This document shows, one piece after another, positions 1-5,698 of a DNA stretch of 7,811 nt. Source of the DNA: Pseudomonadota bacterium (GTDB lineage Bacteria > Pseudomonadota > Alphaproteobacteria > Caulobacterales > Caulobacteraceae); NCBI GenBank assembly GCA_023434015.1, contig JAEYTM010000225.1:1-7811 (forward strand), given 5' to 3'. Every line of letters starts with the position of its first letter. Position 1 is the first letter of the stretch. The notes under the pieces were generated by a model. It was not told the origin of the DNA. It did not search any database and saw only the letters and a program-made list of their open reading frames with translations. Position numbers and translations under genes: made by a program.

Positions 1-1445
1 GGCGACGGCAGGCCGGGCAGACGAAGCTCGAAGGACGTGCCGGCCGCGCCGGTTTCGGCCAGCATCAGGTCGCCGCCGTGCCCCTGGGCCAGCTCGCGGG
101 CGATGGCCAGGCCAAGGCCCGCCCCGCCCGGCCGGCTGGATCCCGCGAAGGGCTGGAACAGGCGCTCCTGGGCCCGCTCGGTCAGGCCGGGGCCGTTGTC
201 CCCGACGCGGATCAGGCTTCCACCCTCGCCGGGGCTCAGGCTGACACGGATACGGCCCGGTTCGGTGCGGCCTTCCTGGTGCTCGATCGCCTCGCGGGCG
301 TTGCGCAGCAGGTTGACGAGAATGCGGTGCAGCTGGTCGGGGTCGGCGGTGACCTGGTCGGCGCGGCCCACCTCGCTGACCAGTTTCACCCCCTGGTCGG
401 ACAGCCTCGCCTCCTCCGCCGCCGCCTCGACCGCGGCCGCCAGCCGGATCAGGCGGGGCTCGGGCGCCGGTTCCTGTGTCTTGCCGTAGGTCAGGACGTC
501 GGAGGCCAGCTTCACCGCCCGGTCGAGCGCGCGCTCCAGCCGCGGCAGGGCCTGGCTGACCTTGGGGTCCTTCAGCGCGGCCAGCCGTTCGGAGGCGATC
601 TGGGCGCTGGTCAGCATGTTGCGCAGGTCGTGGTTGATCTTGGCCACCGCCTCGCCCAGCGCCGCCAGCCGGGCCCGCGAGTTCAGCGCGGCGCGCAGGT
701 CGGCCTGCATCCGGTCCAGCTCGGCCTCGGCGCGGCCGATCTCGTCGCGGCGGCCCGACAGTCCGACCCGCGCCGCCGGATCGTCCGGATCGGCCCGGAA
801 CCGCTCCATGGCGTTGGTGATCCTCTGCATGGGACGGACGAGGAAGAAGTTCAGCGACAGATAGACCAGCACCCCGGCCAGAGTGGAGACGAAGGCAACC
901 ACCAGGATCAGCCGCCACAGGTAGCGCCACAGCTCCTGCTTCAGCTCGGCGTCCGGCGCCACCACCTCCACGAAGTCGGCTTGCAGGAAGCGCGGCTGTG
1001 CGCGCACCCGCACCGAACGCCCCTCCCCGCCGAACATGGTGTTGAACGGCGCGACCAGCCACGATCCGGGGCCCTGGTCTCGCAGATCGACCAGATAGGG
1101 CCGCTCGGGCCGGTTGCGGCCCTGCAGCACCAGCCGCAGGCCAAGGTCAGGAGTGGAGATCGCCACCCACTCGACGCCGGCGCCGGTGAGCAGCTGTTCG
1201 CGCTGGGTCAGGTCCATGCGCTCGGGCGCGATGTCGGAAATGCGCGAGATGGTCTCGGCGGCCCGCACCCGGTCCAGCAGCCACTGTTCCTGGAAGGTCG
1301 CCAGCGCAGCCGGCAGCGCGATCGCGCCGCCGGTGGCCACGAACAGGATGGTCAGGGTGAGCAGGCGCGCGGACAGGCCGCCCGGCCAGAAGAAGCGGCG
1401 CCTGCCCGGCCCGGGGAGCTCCTGCGGCGTAGGGACGTCCGCCAT
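1..1445 (-). CDS. Membrane sensor histidine kinase, HAMP-HisKA-HATPase (C-terminal end cut by window edge)
   Basis: This is a two-component sensor kinase of the inner membrane; 481 codons are visible. In order: a short cytoplasmic N-terminus; a first membrane helix at about residues 25-50; a periplasmic sensor region of about 125 residues without a recognisable fold; a second helix at about 179-201; a HAMP-like linker to about 255; and a HisKA helix with H-box INHDLRNML, where His272 is the likely phosphoacceptor. The ATPase domain follows with N-box NLLRNAREAI (378-387), G1 motif DNGPG (416-420), F-box LFQPF (429-433) and G2 motif GAGLGLAI (441-448). The visible end (GTSFELRLPG) is the usual last strand of the domain, so only a few residues should be missing. 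The ATG at 1445 is preceded closely by a purine-rich GGGAAGGA. It lies 76 bases after pyrD and may be read through from it. No response regulator is visible; one may lie beyond the left edge. The signal sensed is unknown. Confidence 0.93.
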   Translation of the reverse strand, partial: MADVPTPQELPGPGRRRFFWPGGLSARLLTLTILFVATGGAIALPAALATFQEQWLLDRVRAAETISRISDIAPERMDLTQREQLLTGAGVEWVAISTPDLGLRLVLQGRNRPERPYLVDLRDQGPGSWLVAPFNTMFGGEGRSVRVRAQPRFLQADFVEVVAPDAELKQELWRYLWRLILVVAFVSTLAGVLVYLSLNFFLVRPMQRITNAMERFRADPDDPAARVGLSGRRDEIGRAEAELDRMQADLRAALNSRARLAALGEAVAKINHDLRNMLTSAQIASERLAALKDPKVSQALPRLERALDRAVKLASDVLTYGKTQEPAPEPRLIRLAAAVEAAAEEARLSDQGVKLVSEVGRADQVTADPDQLHRILVNLLRNAREAIEHQEGRTEPGRIRVSLSPGEGGSLIRVGDNGPGLTERAQERLFQPFAGSSRPGGAGLGLAIARELAQGHGGDLMLAETGAAGTSFELRLPGLPS

Positions 1446-1462
1446 GATCCTTCCCGTTAATC

Positions 1463-1510
1463 CAGCACGACGGCTTCGGCAACGCACCGCGCGCCGTCGC
1501 CGTGCCGCTG
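1463..1510 (-). other. Imperfect GC-rich inverted repeat between pyrD and the kinase gene
   Basis: In the 76-base gap between the pyrD stop and the kinase start, the segment at 1463-1474 (CAGCACGACGGC on the plus strand) can pair with 1493-1510. The pairing needs two 3-base bulges; its continuous core is 7 bp (CGACGGC/GCCGTCG) around an 18-base loop. In the leftward transcript no run of U follows it, so it is not a standard intrinsic terminator. It could partially attenuate read-through into the kinase gene or stabilise the pyrD mRNA end. In DNA this GC-rich such pairings arise by chance, so confidence is low. Confidence 0.2.
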
Positions 1511-1521
1511 GCCCCGGGCGA

Positions 1522-2562
1522 TCAGGCTGCGCCCACGGCTTGGGCGACCGAGCTGAAGCCCTCAGCACGCAGCCTCTGGGCCAGCTCGCGCTTGATGCGC
1601 ACCACCAGGCCCGGCCCCTCGAAGACCAGGGCCGAATAGAGCTGCACCGCCTGGGCGCCGGCGCGGAGCTTGGCGTAGGCGTCGGCTCCGGAGGCCACGC
1701 CCCCGACGCCGACCAGCGCCAGCCGCCCGGCGCTGGCCTGGGCGAACTCGCCCAGCACCCGCGTCGAAAGCGCCGTCAGCGGCGCGCCCGACAGGCCGCC
1801 CGCCTCCTCGCGGAACGCCGAGGCGAGGTCGGGACGGGAGATCGTGGTGTTGGAGACCATGATCCCCGCCAGGCCGGCGGCCACGACGGTCTCGACGATA
1901 GTCTCGACCTCGCCGGCTTCCAGGTCCGGCGCGACCTTGAGGAACATCGGGACGCGGCCGGCCGGCGGCAGGGCGTCGCGCGCCTCCCCCAGGCGGCCGA
2001 GCAGTTCCTCCAGCGCCGCCTTGGTCTGCAGGGCCCGCAGGCCCGGCGTGTTGGGCGAGGAGATGTTGATGGTGAAATAGGAGGCTAGGCCCCACAGACG
2101 CTGGAGGCCGGCGACATAGTCGCCGATTCGGTCCTCGGACTCCTTGTTGGCGCCGATGTTGGCCCCGACCACGCCCGGGCCGCGCCGCGCCAGCCGGGCG
2201 GCGAACGGCTCGAGCCCCTGGTTGTTGAACCCCATGCGGTTGATCACCGCCCTGTCCTCGGCGAGCCGGAACAGCCGCGGCCTCGGGTTGCCCGCCTGCG
2301 GTCGGGGCGTGACCGTGCCGCACTCCACGAAACCGAAGCCGGCGCGGAGCATGGGGCCGAACACCTCGGCGTTCTTGTCGAACCCGGGCGCCAGGCCGAC
2401 GACGTTCGGCAGCGCCAGACCGGCCAGGGACGTCGCCAGGATCGGGTCGTCGGGGCCGGCGACAGGCCCCAGCCCGGCCTTCAGCGCCCGGATCGCCAGG
2501 CCGTGGGCGTCCTCCGGGTCGAGGCCGCGCAAGGCGCGGGTGGCGAGGCCGTGCAGGCTCAT
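1522..2562 (-). CDS. pyrD: Dihydroorotate dehydrogenase (quinone), class 2
   Basis: PyrD oxidises dihydroorotate to orotate in de novo pyrimidine synthesis and passes electrons through FMN to the membrane quinone pool. The protein is 346 residues, normal for the class 2 family. The N-terminal helical region (residues 1-40, with DPEDAHGLAIRALK) is the membrane-associating quinone tunnel that marks class 2. The barrel carries GLAPGFDKNAEV (56-67), FVECGTVTPRPQ (78-89), INRMGFNNQG (107-116) and NISSPNTPGLR (166-176). Ser169 is the expected catalytic base by analogy with Ser175 of the E. coli enzyme. Later come FLKVAPDL (207-214), VSNTT (236-240), and the FMN phosphate-binding GVGGVASG (285-292) with VQLYSALV (306-313). 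The ATG at 2562 overlaps the DUF952 stop (ATGA) and has GGGAG seven bases upstream, inside the DUF952 gene. The reading frame is open further upstream to 2688, but that part overlaps DUF952 and has no family similarity, so the shorter start is right. Confidence 0.98.
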   Translation of the reverse strand: MSLHGLATRALRGLDPEDAHGLAIRALKAGLGPVAGPDDPILATSLAGLALPNVVGLAPGFDKNAEVFGPMLRAGFGFVECGTVTPRPQAGNPRPRLFRLAEDRAVINRMGFNNQGLEPFAARLARRGPGVVGANIGANKESEDRIGDYVAGLQRLWGLASYFTINISSPNTPGLRALQTKAALEELLGRLGEARDALPPAGRVPMFLKVAPDLEAGEVETIVETVVAAGLAGIMVSNTTISRPDLASAFREEAGGLSGAPLTALSTRVLGEFAQASAGRLALVGVGGVASGADAYAKLRAGAQAVQLYSALVFEGPGLVVRIKRELAQRLRAEGFSSVAQAVGAA

Positions 2563-2900
2563 AGGAGGACTCCCAGGCGCGGCGCCCCGTCCGCGGCCAA
2601 GGGCGCCTGCGTCACCGCGCGGACATGCTCCGCGTCCAGCGGGCCGTAGAGGTGGGGGAACAGCTGGCCACCGCGGGAGGGCTCCCACCGCAGGGCCTCG
2701 CCCAGGTCGTCGGCCTCGACTTCCAGCACCACCAGGTCCGGCTGGCCGGCGAAATGCTTCGCCGCCGTCTCGGGCGCCTGGGCGGCGGTGGAAAAGTGGA
2801 TGAAGCCGTCGGCGGCGTCGACGGGCGAACCCAGGTAACGGCCGGCGGCCTGGGCGGCGGTCCAGTCCCCGCGCGGCAGGATCTTGTAGATGCGGCTCAC
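2559..2900 (-). CDS. DUF952 family protein
   Basis: A small soluble protein of 113 residues with the marks of the DUF952 family: IYKILPRGDW at the N-terminus (4-13), DGFIHFSTAAQ (31-41), a hydrophobic strand LVVLEVEADDL (56-66), RWEP (71-74) and LFPHLYGPLD (80-89). The family has no established biochemical role known to me. The conserved H/S/T and FPHLYG residues suggest a ligand-binding or catalytic pocket, but that is inference. It starts at GTG, which overlaps the stop of the SixA-type gene (GTGA), and its own stop overlaps the pyrD start (ATGA), so it is translated as the middle member of a coupled three-gene operon. DUF952 next to pyrD recurs in alphaproteobacteria as far as I recall. 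The pairing hints at a role tied to pyrimidine or redox metabolism, but it is not proof. No signal peptide or membrane segment is visible. Confidence 0.92.
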   Translation of the reverse strand: MSRIYKILPRGDWTAAQAAGRYLGSPVDAADGFIHFSTAAQAPETAAKHFAGQPDLVVLEVEADDLGEALRWEPSRGGQLFPHLYGPLDAEHVRAVTQAPLAADGAPRLGVLL

Positions 2901-3394
2901 CCCTCGCGCTCCGGAACCTGGAAGCTCTCGAGCGACGCGCGCCCTTCGGCGTCGATCAGGAACACCGCCACGGCGGCGGTCGGGAAGTCCCGCGCCGCGC
3001 GGGCGGTCGCGGCAGCCGGCGCGTCGGCCTCGACCATCATCCGGACCGTCAGTTCGTGCAGGCCGGGATTGTGGCCGACCACCATCACGGTCGCATGGTC
3101 CCGGCCGGCGCGCTCCGCCAGCCGGCGCACGATCACCGAATCGGCGTGATAGAGATCGTCCTCGAAACGCACCTCGGCGTCCGGAAACGCCGGGGCGGCG
3201 GCCGCCCAGGTGTCGCGCGTGCGGGCGGCGGCGGACACCAGGGCGAGGTCTGGCGCGAAACCCATCGCCGCCAGGCTCGCGCCCATCGCCGCGGCCTCGC
3301 GGGTCCCGCGCGGCGCCAGCCGCCGGTCGAAGTCCTCGCCGCTATCGGAGTCCGCCTCGGCCTTGCCGTGCCGGAAAAGAATAAGCCGGTTCAT
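2897..3394 (-). CDS. SixA-type histidine phosphatase family protein
   Basis: A 165-residue cytoplasmic member of the histidine phosphatase (phosphoglycerate mutase-like) superfamily, of the short SixA type. The catalytic RHG motif is in ILFRHGKAE (5-13), with His9 the expected phospho-accepting residue. Further active-site elements are RRLAPRGTREA (24-34), SAAARTRDTW (54-63, supplying the second phosphate-binding Arg), DDLYHA (79-84) and VVGHNPGLHEL (105-115, with His108). The DFPTAAVAVF segment (136-145) matches the family's conserved FPTxxxAV strand. SixA in E. coli removes phosphate from phosphohistidine on signalling proteins; the substrate here is unknown, and general phosphohistidine or small-molecule phosphatase activity is also possible. 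The ATG at 3394 follows a G/A-rich stretch (GGGGGGGAAG). It is the first gene of the operon with DUF952 and pyrD, which it overlaps by GTGA. A histidine kinase lies downstream, but a functional link is speculative. Confidence 0.92.
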   Translation of the reverse strand: MNRLILFRHGKAEADSDSGEDFDRRLAPRGTREAAAMGASLAAMGFAPDLALVSAAARTRDTWAAAAPAFPDAEVRFEDDLYHADSVIVRRLAERAGRDHATVMVVGHNPGLHELTVRMMVEADAPAAATARAARDFPTAAVAVFLIDAEGRASLESFQVPEREG

Positions 3395-3414
3395 CTTCCC
3401 CCCCTGCGCCGGAC

Positions 3415-3443
3415 CTCATAGCCGGCCGCGCGGCGGCTGCGAA
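3415..3443 (-). promoter_or_regulatory. Possible sigma70-type promoter for the SixA-DUF952-pyrD operon
   Basis: Reading leftward from the metX side, TTCGCA (3443-3438) and TATGAG (3420-3415) are separated by exactly 17 bases. Each matches the -35 and -10 consensus at four of six positions. The -10 also resembles the Caulobacter-type GCTANAWC element (GCTATGAG, 3422-3415). Transcription would begin around 3408, giving a leader of roughly 14 bases before the ATG at 3394. This is the only reasonable promoter candidate seen for the operon in the 87-base divergent spacer, but partial matches of this kind are common, so it is tentative. Confidence 0.35.
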
Positions 3444-3460
3444 GCCATTGACAGTGAAAG

Positions 3461-3478
3461 GCCTTGGCGGTCCAAGGC
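3461..3478 (+). promoter_or_regulatory. Perfect 7-bp hairpin covering the metX ribosome-binding site
   Basis: GCCTTGG (3461-3467) and CCAAGGC (3472-3478) are exact reverse complements around a CGGT tetraloop. The second arm contains the only plausible Shine-Dalgarno sequence of metX (AAGG at 3474-3477, four bases before the ATG at 3482). In RNA the folded form would bury the ribosome-binding site; in DNA the same dyad could be an operator. A consensus-like -35 element TTGACA lies just upstream at 3448-3453, but no good -10 is seen at the right spacing. No SAM-II riboswitch layout, which is known upstream of methionine genes in alphaproteobacteria, was recognised in this short leader. The pairing is certain from sequence; the regulatory role is inference. 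Confidence 0.5.
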
Positions 3479-3481
3479 GGC

Positions 3482-4639
3482 ATGAGCAGCGTGGCCGCGA
3501 CCGACATCGCCGGCGAGACCGACGGCGGGATCCTGCGCTTTCCCGCCGGCAAGTCGCTGCGCCTGGATTCCGGCGCGCGGCTGGAGCCGCTGGAGATCGC
3601 CTACAAGACCTACGGTCAGCTCAACGCCGACAAGTCCAACGCCGTGCTCGTGTGCCATGCCCTGACCGGGGACCAGCATCTGGCCGGCGTCCATCCCGTC
3701 ACCGGCAAGCCGGGCTGGTGGAGCCGGGTGGTCGGCGACGGCCTGCCGCTGGACCCCGCCCGCTACTTCATCATCTGCGCCAACGTCGTCGGCGGCTGCA
3801 TGGGCACCACCGGGCCCGGCTCGCTGAACCCGCGGACCGGCGAGCCCTACGGCCTGTCGTTCCCGGTGATCACCATCCCCGACATGGTCCGCGCCCAGGC
3901 CATGCTGGTCGAGGCGCTGGGCATCGAAACCCTGTTCGCCGTGGTCGGCGGCTCCATGGGCGGCATGCAGGTGCTGCAGTGGGCGGCCGACTATCCAGAG
4001 CGGCTGTTCAGCGCCATCTGCGTCGGCGCGGCGGCCCGCCACTCGGCCCAGAACATCGCCTTCCACGAGGTCGGGCGCCAGGCGATCATGGCCGACCCCG
4101 ACTGGCGCGACGGCGCCTACGAACGCTATGGCGTGCGGCCGGAGAAGGGCCTCGCGGTCGCGCGCATGGCCGCCCACATCACCTACCTTTCGGAAGCCGC
4201 CCTGCAGCGGAAGTTCGGTCGCGAACTTCAGCGCGACGGCCTGTCCTGGGGCTTCGACGCCGACTTCCAGGTCGAGAGCTACCTGCGCCACCAGGGAACC
4301 AGCTTCGTCGACCGTTTCGACGCCAACTCCTACCTCTACATCACCCGGGCGCTGGACTATTTCGACCTCGCCGCCCAGCACGGCGGCGTGCTGGCCCAGG
4401 CCTTCTCGCGGGCCCGCGGCGTGCGCTTCTGCGTCCTCTCCTTCTCCTCCGACTGGCTCTACGCCACCTCGGAAAGCCGCGACATCGTCCGCGCCCTGAA
4501 CGCCGCCGGCTGCCGCGCCAGCTTCGTCGAGATCGAAACCGACAAGGGCCACGACGCCTTCTTCCTCGACGAGCCCGAACTCGATCGCACCCTGCGCGGC
4601 TTCCTCGCCTCGACGGCCCAGGCGCGGGGCCTGCCGTGA
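3482..4639 (+). CDS. metX: Homoserine O-acyltransferase (MetX)
   Basis: MetX activates homoserine by O-acylation, the first committed step of methionine synthesis, in the cytoplasm. The protein is 385 residues and fits the MetX alpha/beta-hydrolase family. The oxyanion and substrate region is seen in VCHALTGDQH (57-66) and ANVVGGCMGTTGP (100-112). The nucleophile elbow is GGSMGGMQ with Ser158. The remaining triad members are Asp324 in SFSSDWLY and His357 in DKGHDAFF. A helical lid lies between about 190 and 290. Most MetX proteins use acetyl-CoA, but some proteobacterial members use succinyl-CoA, and I cannot decide this from motifs alone. The ATG at 3482 is preferred, with AAGG four bases upstream; a TTG at 3464 in the same frame would add six residues without family support and lies inside the hairpin. 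It overlaps metW by GTGA. The hairpin over its ribosome-binding site may control translation. Confidence 0.96.
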   Translation: MSSVAATDIAGETDGGILRFPAGKSLRLDSGARLEPLEIAYKTYGQLNADKSNAVLVCHALTGDQHLAGVHPVTGKPGWWSRVVGDGLPLDPARYFIICANVVGGCMGTTGPGSLNPRTGEPYGLSFPVITIPDMVRAQAMLVEALGIETLFAVVGGSMGGMQVLQWAADYPERLFSAICVGAAARHSAQNIAFHEVGRQAIMADPDWRDGAYERYGVRPEKGLAVARMAAHITYLSEAALQRKFGRELQRDGLSWGFDADFQVESYLRHQGTSFVDRFDANSYLYITRALDYFDLAAQHGGVLAQAFSRARGVRFCVLSFSSDWLYATSESRDIVRALNAAGCRASFVEIETDKGHDAFFLDEPELDRTLRGFLASTAQARGLP

Positions 4640-5346
4640 GCGTGGCGCGCGAAGACTTCCGCGAGATCCTGCGGCTCGTGCGCCCGGGCGCGCGGGTGCT
4701 CGACGTCGGCTGCGGCGAAGGCGAACTGCTGGAGCTGCTGACCCGCGAGAAGGGCGTCGATGGGCAGGGGCTGGAGATCAGCCAGGCCGGGGTCTCCGCC
4801 TGCCTGGCCCGCGGCCTCGCAGTGGTGCAGGGCGACGGCGACCGCGACCTCGACCACTTCCCAACCCGCGCCTTCGACTACGCCATCCTGTCCAAGACCC
4901 TGCAGCAGATGCGCGAGCCGCGGCATGTGCTGTCGGAACTGCTGCGCATCGCCGACCAGGCCATCGTCTCGGTGCCGAACTTCGCCCACTGGCGGATGCG
5001 GGTGTCGCTGATGACCCGGGGCCGGATGCCGGAGACCCGCGCCCTGCCCGACCCCTGGTGGGCGACGGCCAACATCCACCTGTGCACCCTGCGCGACTTC
5101 ACGGACCTGTGCCGCGACCTGGACCTGCGCATCGACGCCTGCTCGGCCCTGTCGTCCGGCAAGCCCGCGCGCCCCATCGATCCCGACGGCCTGCTGGAGA
5201 ACTGGCGCGCGGAGTCGGCCCTGTTCCTGCTCAGCCACCGCGTCGAGGGGCAGCCCGAAGCGGTGCCCACCGACCTGTTCGGCGACGTCGATCTGCCGAA
5301 GCCGGAGCCCGCTCGGCCGAAACGCCGCGCGCGGGCGAAGGGTTAG
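4636..5346 (+). CDS. metW: Methionine biosynthesis protein MetW
   Basis: MetW is a class I methyltransferase-fold protein that accompanies MetX in many proteobacteria and is needed with it for homoserine acylation; its exact mechanism is not settled in my knowledge. The protein is 236 residues. The SAM-binding motif I is VLDVGCGEGELL (21-32), followed by GLEIS (45-49), VVQGDGDRDL (63-72) and the family-typical FDYAILSKTLQQM (80-92). SVPNFAHW (112-119) and ANIHLCTLRDF (145-155) are MetW hallmarks. Family members usually end soon after about residue 200; here a proline- and arginine-rich tail (about 205-236, with PKRRARAKG) is added. The start is GTG at 4636, which overlaps the metX stop as GTGA, so translation is probably coupled and the two proteins made together. 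A second GTG at 4642 is possible. The stop lies only 7 bases from the convergent PII gene stop. Confidence 0.95.
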   Translation: MSVAREDFREILRLVRPGARVLDVGCGEGELLELLTREKGVDGQGLEISQAGVSACLARGLAVVQGDGDRDLDHFPTRAFDYAILSKTLQQMREPRHVLSELLRIADQAIVSVPNFAHWRMRVSLMTRGRMPETRALPDPWWATANIHLCTLRDFTDLCRDLDLRIDACSALSSGKPARPIDPDGLLENWRAESALFLLSHRVEGQPEAVPTDLFGDVDLPKPEPARPKRRARAKG

Positions 5347-5353
5347 GCCCGCT

Positions 5354-5698
5354 TCATCCCGCGATCGCCGCCGCGTCGCGGTCGCCGGTGCGGATGCGCA
5401 TGGCCTGCTCGAGGTCCATGACGAACACCTTGCCGTCGCCGATCTTGCCGGTGTTGGCGGTGCGCGCCACGGCCTCGACCACCGCCTCGCAGATGTCCGT
5501 CGGCACGGCGATCTCCAGCTTCACCTTCGGCAGCAGCTTCACCTCGTATTCCGCGCCGCGATAGACCTCGGTCTTGCCGCGCTGGCGGCCGTAGCCGCGC
5601 ACCTCGGTGACGGTCAGGCCCGAGGCGCCCGCCTCGGTGACGGCTTCGAGCACCGCGTCCAGGCGGCTGGGCTTGATCACCGCGACGATCATCTTCAT
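5354..5698 (-). CDS. PII-family nitrogen/energy signal protein (GlnB/GlnK-like)
   Basis: PII proteins are trimeric cytoplasmic sensors that bind ATP/ADP and 2-oxoglutarate and control targets through the T-loop. This one is 114 residues, close to the usual 112. Kept features are IKP (8-10), GLTVTEVRGYGRQ (27-39), TEVYRGAEY (43-51, with the modifiable Tyr51 and Tyr46), LPKVK (56-60), TGKIGDGKVFV (83-93) and RIRTGD (101-106), so nucleotide binding should be intact. Departures from E. coli GlnB/GlnK are Ser instead of Phe at 11, Arg instead of Lys at 40 and Lys instead of His at 42. It is not next to glnA or amtB, the usual partners of GlnB and GlnK; instead its ATG overlaps the stop of a methyltransferase gene (ATGA). 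I therefore leave the symbol open; it is likely an additional PII paralogue whose target is unknown. Confidence 0.95.
   Translation of the reverse strand: MKMIVAVIKPSRLDAVLEAVTEAGASGLTVTEVRGYGRQRGKTEVYRGAEYEVKLLPKVKLEIAVPTDICEAVVEAVARTANTGKIGDGKVFVMDLEQAMRIRTGDRDAAAIAG

Noticed and set aside
78..1460. A 460-codon rightward open frame opposite the histidine kinase gene
   Set aside because: Its protein is Arg/Gln/Gly/His-rich with no motif. It is a by-product of GC-rich codon bias in the real kinase gene, which shows all its catalytic boxes on the other strand.
1114..2088. A 324-codon rightward open frame spanning the kinase 5' end and pyrD
   Set aside because: It runs across two well-supported leftward genes and has a low-complexity product without family features.
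2563..2688. An N-terminally extended pyrD start at 2688
   Set aside because: The extra 42 residues overlap the DUF952 gene, are Pro/Arg/Gly-rich and precede the typical class 2 N-terminus. The ATG at 2562 has an ATGA overlap and a GGGAG site.
3395..3481. SAM-II riboswitch upstream of metX
   Set aside because: The leader is at most 87 bases and none of the conserved SAM-II pseudoknot sequence was recognised. Only the simple 7-bp hairpin is present.
3416..4552. A 378-codon leftward open frame opposite metX
   Set aside because: metX has its full catalytic triad on the plus strand. The opposite product is Gly/Ala/Val/His-rich and resembles no family.
3448..4635. The long upstream part of the frame that ends in metW, suggesting a 632-residue fusion protein
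   Set aside because: Before 4636 the translation is an Arg/Pro-rich shadow of metX in another frame. Similarity to MetW begins at the GTG at 4636, which has a start/stop overlap with metX.
5347..5353. Bidirectional terminator between metW and the PII gene
   Set aside because: The gap is only 7 bases and there is no stem followed by a U-tract on either strand.
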